A stretch of 38,690 nt of DNA from Chloroflexota bacterium. GTDB taxonomy: Bacteria > Chloroflexota > Anaerolineae > CG2-30-64-16. Where the stretch lies: NCBI GenBank assembly GCA_016876015.1, contig VGOD01000026.1, forward strand, positions 1 to 38,690, read 5' to 3'. Below the pieces are notes generated by a model. It made no database searches. It saw only the letters and a list, made by a program, of their open reading frames with translations, and was not told the origin of the DNA. Shown here piece after piece: positions 32,206 to 38,690 of this stretch; within the stretch, counting starts at the first letter, position 1; every line of letters begins with the position of its first letter. Both the position numbers and the translations under genes were made by a program.

Positions 32206-32960
32206 GCCAGATCAAGCAATCTTTCGCCTGGTGGTGCTTCGGCCGAGGCGCCGCCGACCCTGTGCGGCTGCTCCGGGAAGCGCAACGCATCGGCTACGCG
32301 GGCGTCGAGCTGCTCCCGGCCGAGTTGTGGGACTACGCCCGCGCCGCCGGCCTGACGATCGTCAGCGAAGGCGCGGGCCAGATCGCGGTCGGGCTGAACC
32401 GTCGCGAGCACCACGCCGGGGTCGAGGCTGAGGTCAAGGCCAAACTGGAACTGGCCGTGCGCTATGGCATCCCGAACCTGATCGTCTTTTCTGGCAATCG
32501 CGGCGGGCTGAGCGACGAAGAGGGCGCGCTGGTCACGGCCGAGGGGCTGCGCCGCATAGCGCCGGCGGCCGCAGCGAGGGGCATCACGCTGGTTCTGGAG
32601 CTACTCAACTCGAAGGTGGATCACGTTGACTACCAGTGCGATCACACCGCCTGGGCCAGGCTAGTCATGGCGCTGGTCAACTCGCCGGCCGTCAAGCTGC
32701 TCTACGACATCTACCACATGCAGATCATGGAGGGGGACATCATCCGCACGATCCAGCAGGCGGCGCCGCTGATCGGTCACGTGCACACGGCCGGCGTCCC
32801 TGGCCGCCACGACCTGGACGACAGCCAAGAGCTCAACTACCCGGCCATCATGCGGGCGCTGAAGGATGCAGGCTACACCGGCTTCGTCGGGCAGGAGTTC
32901 ATTCCCAGGGGCGATCCCGTGGAGGCGCTGGCCGCGGCCTATCGCCTGTGCGATGTGTGA
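32202..32960 (+). CDS. Hydroxypyruvate isomerase-like TIM-barrel protein
   Basis: A 252-residue xylose-isomerase-like TIM barrel of the Hyi type. Metal ligands are seen: LVLELLNSKVDH (Glu), LLYDIYHMQ (Asp, His), HVHTAGVPGRHDLDDS (His and the Hyi-specific PGRH) and FVGQEFIP (Glu). It probably isomerises a small hydroxy-keto acid or sugar. ATG 32202 overlaps the glycyl radical enzyme stop (ATGA) with GAGGAGG just before it, so the two are coupled and likely share a pathway. The last 62 codons occur again at 36660-36848. Confidence 0.9.
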   Translation: MSQIKQSFAWWCFGRGAADPVRLLREAQRIGYAGVELLPAELWDYARAAGLTIVSEGAGQIAVGLNRREHHAGVEAEVKAKLELAVRYGIPNLIVFSGNRGGLSDEEGALVTAEGLRRIAPAAAARGITLVLELLNSKVDHVDYQCDHTAWARLVMALVNSPAVKLLYDIYHMQIMEGDIIRTIQQAAPLIGHVHTAGVPGRHDLDDSQELNYPAIMRALKDAGYTGFVGQEFIPRGDPVEALAAAYRLCDV

Positions 32961-32991
32961 GCGGCCGGCGCAGAGGTTGCTCCGAAGCCCG

Positions 32992-35900
32992 TCATGGCGC
33001 TGACCCGCCGCCGGCGACGAGCGGCAAGTAGCGGCGCTGCGCGCTGCTGACGGCCGCACTGTAGTCGCTCCACAGCGCGTTCTGCTGCACGGTGCACCCC
33101 ATGCTCTCGGGGTCGGGCAGCTCATACAGGTGCGCCGGCGTGAAGGTGCGCACGCGGAAGTAGTAGATCACGCCGGGCGACAGGCCGCTGGCGGTGTAGG
33201 TGCCGACCGTCTTGTCTGCGGTGCGGCCGTGGACGGTGTACGGCCCGGCCGGCGCGGTGGCGTAGCTGACCTCGTAGTAGCCGCCGTGCGCGGTGTACGG
33301 GATCGGCGTCCAGGTCACTGTCACGACGCCGCCAGCCGCCAGCGCGACCAAGCCGACCGGGGGCACGGTCTGCGTGGCCCACCAGCCATCACCGAAGCCG
33401 AAGCCGCCCTGCGGCGTCGTGGTGTCCACCTTGTTGTAGTAGAGGTCAAGCGCAAAGCGACTGCCGCCATAGTCATGCCACACCGCGCCGAACGGCCCAC
33501 TGAGCTGGTTGCCCGCCAGGGCCAGCACACTCACACCGGTCAGCCGCGTGAGTTCGACCGGCAGCGGCCCGCTGAGCTGGTTGCAGGACAGATCAAGATA
33601 TCCCGAGTTCGGCCAGGGCATCGCCGGCCGGGCCGGCGCCTGGCTGGCCGCCAACGGCGCCCCGGCCGTTGGCGGCCAGCCGGCGCCCTGGGGAGCGTTG
33701 GCCGGCCCGCCGCCCCCGAAGGCTTCCAGGTTGCCCCACTCCGGCGGAATCGGCCCGCTGAGGTGGTTGTTGTCCAGGAGCAGGTCCCGCACCGAGCGCA
33801 GATTACCCCACTCGGGCGGCAGTGACCCGCTGAGATGGTTGTTGCTCAGGCGCAGGTAGACCACCGCCGCCAGGTGGCCCCATTCCGCCGGCAGCGGCCC
33901 GACGAGCTGATTGTCCTGCAGCAGCAGGTTGCGCAGGGCAGTCCACTGGCCCCACTCGGCCGGCAGCGGGCCGAGAAGCTGGTTGTGCGACAGGTCGAGG
34001 GTCCACAGGGCAGTCAGCGCACCCCACGTCGAGGGCAACGACCCGCTGAGCTGATTCCGCGTCGTACTGAGCCACTGCAAGGCGGTCAGGTTGCCCCACT
34101 CGGCCGGCAGCGACCCGCTGAGCTGGTTGTACGACAGATCGAGACCCTGCAAGGCGGTCAACTGCCCCCAGGCGGCCGGCAACGGCCCGCTGAGCTGGTT
34201 CCGGGCCAGGCTGAGCCACTGCAAGGCGCGCATCTGCCCCCAGGCGGCCGGCAGCGGGCCGCTGAGCTGGTTGGTGGACAGATCGAGGCCTTGTAAGGCG
34301 GTCATCTGCCCCCACGCCGCCGGCAGCGGCCCGCTGAGGCCATTCTCGCTCAAGGCCAGGGTTTGCAGGGCGGTCAGCCGGCCCAGCTCGGGTGGCAGCG
34401 GCCCGCTGAGGCCGTTGCCGCTCAGGGCGAGATACTGCAACTGCGCCAGGCGGCCCAGCTCCGGCGGGATGGTCGCGGCATAGAAGCCGGCATGGCTCAG
34501 GTCGAGGTGGCGCAGGCTGGCCAGGTCGGCCAGCTCGACCGGGATGCTCGGGCTGCCCAGGGCGGTGTGACTCAGGTCGAGGTACTGCAGGTGCACCAGG
34601 CGGCCCAACTCAGCCGGAAGCTGGCGGAGTTCGGTGTGGTTCAGGCGCAGTTCGTGCAAGGCGGCCAGGTCGCCCAGTTCCGGCGGCACGGCCCCGCTGA
34701 GGAAGTTGTGACCGAGGTTGAGGGTCTGCAGGGCGGGCAGGCGGCCCAGCGCTGGCGGCAGCGGCCCGTTGAGGCGGTTGCGGCTCAAGTCGAGGTGCTG
34801 CAGGGCGGTCAGATCGCCCAGCGCCGCCGGTAGCGCGCCGTTCAGCCCGTTGCCGGGCAGGCTGAGCGCGATCACGGTCTGAGCGGCCGGGCAGGGGCCG
34901 CGCTGGTCCGGGCAAGCCGCTTGCCGATACATGGGATCGGCCGTGCAGGTGACGCCCTGCCAAGTGCACGGGTCCGGCGCCGTCAGCCAGCCGGTGCGCT
35001 CACGCCAGAGCATGCCCTCGGTGCGGTCGAAGAGCGTCACCAGTGCCTGGCATTCTTTCTGGGGAATCGCCGTCACGCCGGCGCAGTCGAAGACCAGTAT
35101 CAGCACATCCACGGGTGTGAGCCGCGTCGCGGTGGTGCCATCGCCCAGTTGGCCGAAGGAATTGGCCCCCCAACACCTGGCCTCCCCGGTCGCCATCACG
35201 ACACAGGTATGCTGATAGCCTGCGTTGATGGTCCTCACGCCGCTCTGCAGTCCCGTCACGAGCACGGGTGTGCGCTGATCCGTTCTCGTGCTGTCTCCCA
35301 GTTGACCGTCATGGTTGTTCCCCCAACACTGGGCGCTGCCACTCTGCAGGACCGCGCAGGTATGGAAATACCCTGCACTGATGGTCGCCACCCCGCTCTG
35401 GAGCCCCACCACTTGGGTCGGGATCATCGGGTAAGGGTATTGCCATGGGCCGACCCCAAGCTGGCCGTATGGATCTGATCCCCAGCATTTGGCCGCGCCA
35501 GTCTCCATCACGGCACAGGTATATTCATAGCCGGCACTGATCGCCCGCACCCCACTGCCCAGCCCTACCACGTCTACTGGCGTGAGTCGCTGCGTGGTCG
35601 TGCCATCCCCCAGCTGACCGTCGTCGTTGCGCCCCCAGCACTTGGCCCCCCCACCAACGGTTAACGCGCAGGTATGCATACCGCCTGAATCGAGTGCCTG
35701 CACACCACTGCTCAGGCCCACTACATCGCCTGGGGACAACCGCGTGATAGTCGTACTGTCCCCAAGCTGGCCATGGTAGTTGCCCCCCCAGCACTCAACC
35801 CCGCCGTTCTCAGACAGTGCGCAGGTGTAGGAGTTGCCAGTCGTGATCACCCGCACCCTGCTACTCAATCCCGCCACATCCACGGGGGTAAGCCGCTGCG

Positions 35901-36450
35901 TAGTGGTGCCATCTCCAACCTGGCCGACGTCGTTCTTGCCCCAGCACTTGACTCCTCCGCTCACCATCCCGGCGCAGGTGTGATCATTCCCTGCACTTAT
36001 CATCTGCACGCCGCTGGTCAATCCAACGACATCCACTGGCAACAGCCGCCTCTGGGTGGTGCCATCCCCGAGCTGGCCATTATCGTTACTCCCCCAGCAT
36101 TTTACCCCGCCCCCTGCAATCAGGACGCACGTATGATCAACGCCTGCTGCAATCTGGACGACCAAAGCAGAACCGAGTGGGCTGTCGGCCATCATAGGCT
36201 GGTGTGAATCAGACATGCCGGCTGCAGCGTTCGCACTGGATGCGAGACCGGCGCTGGCCAACACGCCCAGCAGAATCATCCAGAGCGTCGCGGCTACTGA
36301 CGATAAGAATGCCCCCCTGCCCCCCCAACCTTGGAGGGAACCAAACATCATACCACGATGACAGGACAATCGAAACCCTTCCCCCCGAAATAGCAGGGAC
36401 GGGCAGACCTTCTTCAGGATCGAAAAGGCGTGCAGTAGTGCGTGTCGCAT
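32992..36450 (-). CDS. Secreted RCC1-LRR-Fn3 protein, copy 1
   Basis: A 1152-residue predicted exported protein. A long N-terminus (about 75 residues) ends in a hydrophobic stretch and ANA, a signal peptidase site. Seven RCC1 repeats follow (about 96-452), each with HTC...CWG cysteine pairs and GQLGDGTT, predicting a seven-blade propeller with disulfides. Then a plant-like LRR cap (DPCTWQGVTC), 18 leucine-rich repeats of the LxxLxLSxNQLSGPLPxxWG form, a Fn3-like domain and the C-terminal YLPLVAGG motif common in secreted Chloroflexota proteins. A Gly/Pro/Ala insert interrupts repeats 16 and 17. The start at 36450 has AAGGAAG upstream. Likely surface recognition or adhesion; the ligand is unknown. 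It converges with the isomerase gene. Confidence 0.88.
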   Translation of the reverse strand: MRHALLHAFSILKKVCPSLLFRGEGFRLSCHRGMMFGSLQGWGGRGAFLSSVAATLWMILLGVLASAGLASSANAAAGMSDSHQPMMADSPLGSALVVQIAAGVDHTCVLIAGGGVKCWGSNDNGQLGDGTTQRRLLPVDVVGLTSGVQMISAGNDHTCAGMVSGGVKCWGKNDVGQVGDGTTTQRLTPVDVAGLSSRVRVITTGNSYTCALSENGGVECWGGNYHGQLGDSTTITRLSPGDVVGLSSGVQALDSGGMHTCALTVGGGAKCWGRNDDGQLGDGTTTQRLTPVDVVGLGSGVRAISAGYEYTCAVMETGAAKCWGSDPYGQLGVGPWQYPYPMIPTQVVGLQSGVATISAGYFHTCAVLQSGSAQCWGNNHDGQLGDSTRTDQRTPVLVTGLQSGVRTINAGYQHTCVVMATGEARCWGANSFGQLGDGTTATRLTPVDVLILVFDCAGVTAIPQKECQALVTLFDRTEGMLWRERTGWLTAPDPCTWQGVTCTADPMYRQAACPDQRGPCPAAQTVIALSLPGNGLNGALPAALGDLTALQHLDLSRNRLNGPLPPALGRLPALQTLNLGHNFLSGAVPPELGDLAALHELRLNHTELRQLPAELGRLVHLQYLDLSHTALGSPSIPVELADLASLRHLDLSHAGFYAATIPPELGRLAQLQYLALSGNGLSGPLPPELGRLTALQTLALSENGLSGPLPAAWGQMTALQGLDLSTNQLSGPLPAAWGQMRALQWLSLARNQLSGPLPAAWGQLTALQGLDLSYNQLSGSLPAEWGNLTALQWLSTTRNQLSGSLPSTWGALTALWTLDLSHNQLLGPLPAEWGQWTALRNLLLQDNQLVGPLPAEWGHLAAVVYLRLSNNHLSGSLPPEWGNLRSVRDLLLDNNHLSGPIPPEWGNLEAFGGGGPANAPQGAGWPPTAGAPLAASQAPARPAMPWPNSGYLDLSCNQLSGPLPVELTRLTGVSVLALAGNQLSGPFGAVWHDYGGSRFALDLYYNKVDTTTPQGGFGFGDGWWATQTVPPVGLVALAAGGVVTVTWTPIPYTAHGGYYEVSYATAPAGPYTVHGRTADKTVGTYTASGLSPGVIYYFRVRTFTPAHLYELPDPESMGCTVQQNALWSDYSAAVSSAQRRYLPLVAGGGSAP
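33635..33687. repeat. In-frame palindrome within the LRR gene
   Basis: A perfect 17-bp inverted repeat (33642-33658 and 33665-33681, starting GGCTGGCCGCCAACGG) extends to GGCGCC at both ends, around a 6-nt centre. It codes for the Ala/Pro/Gly insert between LRR 16 and 17. The second gene copy has it at 37523-37575. Confidence 0.85.
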
Positions 36451-36465
36451 GCCCCTGCTTCCTTT

Positions 36466-36508
36466 AGAGCCGCGGCGTGCCCCCCGAAGGATGGCACGCC
36501 GCGGCTCT
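36466..36508. terminator. 16-bp perfect hairpin upstream of the LRR gene
   Basis: Arms AGAGCCGCGGCGTGCC (36466-36481) and its inverse (36493-36508) around 11 nt. It lies after the stop of the DNRLRE-like fragment and before the ribosome site of copy 1, so it may end transcription from upstream. It has no T-tract. Confidence 0.6.
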
Positions 36509-36524
36509 GTCCCGCAGCTCGTCC

Positions 36525-36659
36525 TCAGTGGTACCAAATCGTCAGTACGGGCGCCTGCGCCGCAGTGCAGGGGCTCCAGCCTAGCTCGCTGCAGAAGTCA
36601 TAGACCACGTAGCCGCCGGCCGCGGCCTGCAACAGCACCAGGCCATGGTTGTTCGCCGC
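36525..36659 (-). pseudogene. C-terminal fragment of a DNRLRE-like secreted protein
   Basis: The 44 or so residues (AANNHGLVLLQAAAGGYVVY, DFCSELGW, then APVLTIWYH and stop) resemble the end of a DNRLRE-type domain (NxGLLL...YDFxSSE...PxLxIxY). Upstream the frame runs straight into antisense isomerase sequence at 36660, so the 5' part has been cut off by the duplication junction. Identification is tentative. Confidence 0.4.
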
Positions 36660-36848
36660 ATCGGCCACGTGCACACGGCCGGCGTCCCTGGCCGCCACGA
36701 CCTGGACGACAGCCAAGAGCTCAACTACCCGGCGATCATGCGCGCCCTGAAGGAGACGGGCTACGCCGGCTTCGTCGGGCAGGAGTTCCTCCCCAAGGGC
36801 GATGTCGCGGAGGCGCTGGCCGCGGCCTATCGCCTGTGCGATGTGTGA
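36660..36848 (+). pseudogene. 3' fragment of the hydroxypyruvate isomerase-like gene
   Basis: The last 62 codons of the gene at 32202 recur here, starting at the HVHTAGVPGRHDL region, with several amino-acid changes (ALKETGYAGF against ALKDAGYTGF; EFLPKGDVAE against EFIPRGDPVE). The TIM-barrel front is missing, so it cannot be active. It keeps the same stop and the same distance to the following LRR gene. Confidence 0.85.
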
Positions 36849-36879
36849 GCGGCCGGCTCAGGGGTTGCTCCGAAGCCCG

Positions 36880-38690
36880 TCATGGCGCTGACCCGCCACC
36901 GGCGACGAGCGGCAAGTAGCGGCGCTGCGCGCTGCTGACGGCCGCACTGTAGTCGCTCCACAGCGCGTTCTGTTGCACGGTGCACCCCATGCTCTCGGGG
37001 TCGGGCAGCTCATAGAGGTGCGCCGGTGTGAAGGTGCGCACGCGGAAGTAGTAGATGACGCCGGGCGACAAGCCGCTGGCGGTGTAACTGCCGACCGTCT
37101 TGTCTGCGGTGCGGCCGTGGACCGTGTACGGCCCGGCCGGCGCGGTGGCGTAGCTGACCTCGTAGTAGCCGCCGTGCGCGGTGTACGCGATCGGCGTCCA
37201 GGTCACCGTCACGACGCCGCCGGCCGCCAGCGCGACCAAGCCGACCGGGGGCACGGTCTGCGTGGCCCACCAGCCATCACCGAAGCCGAAGCCGCCCTGC
37301 GGCGTCGTGGTGTCCACCTTGTTGTAGTAGAGGTCAAGCGCAAAGCGACTGCCGCCATAGTCATGCCACACCGCGCCGAACGGCCCACTGAGCTGGTTGC
37401 CCGCCAGGGCCAGCACACTCACACCGGTCAGCCGCGTGAGTTCGACCGGCAGCGGCCCGCTGAGCTGGTTGCAGGACAGATCAAGATATCCCGAGTTCGG
37501 CCAGGGCATCGCCGGCCGGGCCGGCGCCTGGCTGGCCGCCAACGGCGCCCCGGCCGTTGGCGGCCAGCCGGCGCCCTGGGGAGCGTTGGCCGGCCCGCCG
37601 CCCCCGAAGGCTTCCAGGTTGCCCCACTCCGGCGGAATCGGCCCGCTGAGGTGGTTGTTGTCCAGGAGCAGGTCCCGCACCGAGCGCAGATTACCCCACT
37701 CGGGCGGCAGTGACCCGCTGAGATGGTTGTTGCTCAGGCGCAGGTAGACCACCGCCGCCAGGTGGCCCCATTCCGCCGGCAGCGGCCCGACGAGCTGATT
37801 GTCCTGCAGCAGCAGGTTGCGCAGGGCAGTCCACTGGCCCCACTCGGCCGGCAGCGGGCCGAGAAGCTGGTTGTGCGACAGGTCGAGGGTCCACAGGGCA
37901 GTCAGCGCACCCCACGTCGAGGGCAACGACCCGCTGAGCTGATTCCGCGTCGTACTGAGCCACTGCAAGGCGGTCAGGTTGCCCCACTCGGCCGGCAGCG
38001 ACCCGCTGAGCTGGTTGTACGACAGATCGAGACCCTGCAAGGCGGTCAACTGCCCCCAGGCGGCCGGCAACGGCCCGCTGAGCTGGTTCCGGGCCAGGCT
38101 GAGCCACTGCAAGGCGCGCATCTGCCCCCAGGCGGCCGGCAGCGGGCCGCTGAGCTGGTTGGTGGACAGATCGAGGCCTTGTAAGGCGGTCATCTGCCCC
38201 CACGCCGCCGGCAGCGGCCCGCTGAGGCCATTCTCGCTCAAGGCCAGGGTTTGCAGGGCGGTCAGCCGGCCCAGCTCGGGTGGCAGCGGCCCGCTGAGGC
38301 CGTTGCCGCTCAGGGCGAGATACTGCAACTGCGCCAGGCGGCCCAGCTCCGGCGGGATGGTCGCGGCATAGAAGCCGGCATGGCTCAGGTCGAGGTGGCG
38401 CAGGCTGGCCAGGTCGGCCAGCTCGACCGGGATGCTCGGGCTGCCCAGGGCGGTGTGACTCAGGTCGAGGTACTGCAGGTGCACCAGGCGGCCCAACTCA
38501 GCCGGAAGCTGGCGGAGTTCGGTGTGGTTCAGGCGCAGTTCGTGCAAGGCGGCCAGGTCGCCCAGTTCCGGCGGCACGGCCCCGCTGAGGAAGTTGTGAC
38601 CGAGGTTGAGGGTCTGCAGGGCGGGCAGGCGGCCCAGCGCTGGCGGCAGCGGCCCGTTGAGGCGGTTGCGGCTCAAGTCGAGGTGCTGCA
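36880..38690 (-). CDS. Secreted LRR-Fn3 protein, copy 2 (N-terminal part off right edge)
   Basis: The C-terminal 603 residues or so of a near-identical twin of the protein at 32992: LRR 2 to 18, the same Gly/Pro/Ala palindrome insert, Fn3-like domain and YLPLVAGG end. Only two amino-acid changes were seen (Pro to Ala in TWTPIAYTAH, Thr to Ser in TVGSYTASG). The frame stays open to the window edge, so the RCC1 part may lie beyond it. Two such genes in tandem may allow exchange of repeats between surface proteins. Confidence 0.87.
   Translation of the reverse strand, partial: QHLDLSRNRLNGPLPPALGRLPALQTLNLGHNFLSGAVPPELGDLAALHELRLNHTELRQLPAELGRLVHLQYLDLSHTALGSPSIPVELADLASLRHLDLSHAGFYAATIPPELGRLAQLQYLALSGNGLSGPLPPELGRLTALQTLALSENGLSGPLPAAWGQMTALQGLDLSTNQLSGPLPAAWGQMRALQWLSLARNQLSGPLPAAWGQLTALQGLDLSYNQLSGSLPAEWGNLTALQWLSTTRNQLSGSLPSTWGALTALWTLDLSHNQLLGPLPAEWGQWTALRNLLLQDNQLVGPLPAEWGHLAAVVYLRLSNNHLSGSLPPEWGNLRSVRDLLLDNNHLSGPIPPEWGNLEAFGGGGPANAPQGAGWPPTAGAPLAASQAPARPAMPWPNSGYLDLSCNQLSGPLPVELTRLTGVSVLALAGNQLSGPFGAVWHDYGGSRFALDLYYNKVDTTTPQGGFGFGDGWWATQTVPPVGLVALAAGGVVTVTWTPIAYTAHGGYYEVSYATAPAGPYTVHGRTADKTVGSYTASGLSPGVIYYFRVRTFTPAHLYELPDPESMGCTVQQNALWSDYSAAVSSAQRRYLPLVAGGGSAP

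Larger units (their letters stand above)
36660..38690. repeat. Second copy of a duplication of at least 2,031 bp
   Basis: 36660-38690 corresponds to 32772-34802 at a constant offset of 3,888 bp, with no indel seen. Differences are confined to the isomerase fragment and the Fn3 end of the LRR gene (to about 37240); the LRR part looks identical in every line compared by eye. The right end is outside the window. Confidence 0.88.

Overview
The window is a high-GC bacterial segment (about two-thirds G+C by eye), most likely from a member of the Chloroflexota (Anaerolineae/Caldilineae-like). This rests on several weak signs: a lipoprotein with a Pro/Thr/Val linker, a secreted repeat protein ending in a YLPLV motif, GH172/sialidase/Gfo-Idh-MocA sugar genes, a GxxExxY protein, and many short dispersed repeats of the kind common in environmental Chloroflexota. 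No rRNA or tRNA gene was seen, so the placement is an inference.

Layout. (1) 1-2809, minus strand: a predicted sensor NTPase (effector-associated domain, STAND NTPase, TPR repeats) whose stop overlaps the start of a lipoprotein gene that leaves the window. (2) 2943-7295, plus strand: a MarR-family regulator with a near-consensus promoter and two overlapping palindromes, followed by a heterodimeric ABC exporter with one degenerate ATP site. (3) 7575-9976: a PfkB sugar kinase and a class II aldolase in a coupled pair, then a divergent GSG-repeat DUF2807 protein. (4) 10175-22521, all minus strand: a purine gene run in the order guaB remnant, purL (with two PurS-like domains fused), purQ, purC, purE (class II type, no purK), purF, purD, a GxxExxY element, purM, purN, purH. 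(5) 22712-25863, minus strand: CBS-pair protein, HIT hydrolase, Gfo/Idh/MocA dehydrogenase and a DapA/NanA-family lyase. (6) 26454-32960, plus strand: a URO-D-like methyltransferase, a GH172 glycosidase, a GH33-type sialidase, an unassigned glycyl radical enzyme and a hydroxypyruvate-isomerase-like protein; with region 5 this looks like carbohydrate (possibly sialic acid) catabolism. (7) 32992 to the right edge, minus strand: a large secreted protein joining seven RCC1 repeats to 18 plant-type leucine-rich repeats, and a second copy of it produced by a duplication of at least 2 kb that also carries the 3' end of the isomerase gene.

The most unusual feature is the purine region. Almost every spacer holds a short palindromic or heptad-array repeat, and purH, purD, purQ and purL contain nine repeat-derived segments that keep the reading frame and in several places appear to replace the native sequence rather than only lengthen it. 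One repeat family (arms beginning CACCGCAGAG) also forms the inverted ends of a 487-bp unit whose only gene is the GxxExxY PD-(D/E)XK-type protein. Short copies with the same ends lie elsewhere in the cluster. This looks like an autonomous element with non-autonomous derivatives, comparable in logic to REP/RAYT pairs but with a different enzyme. That link is a hypothesis from sequence arrangement only.
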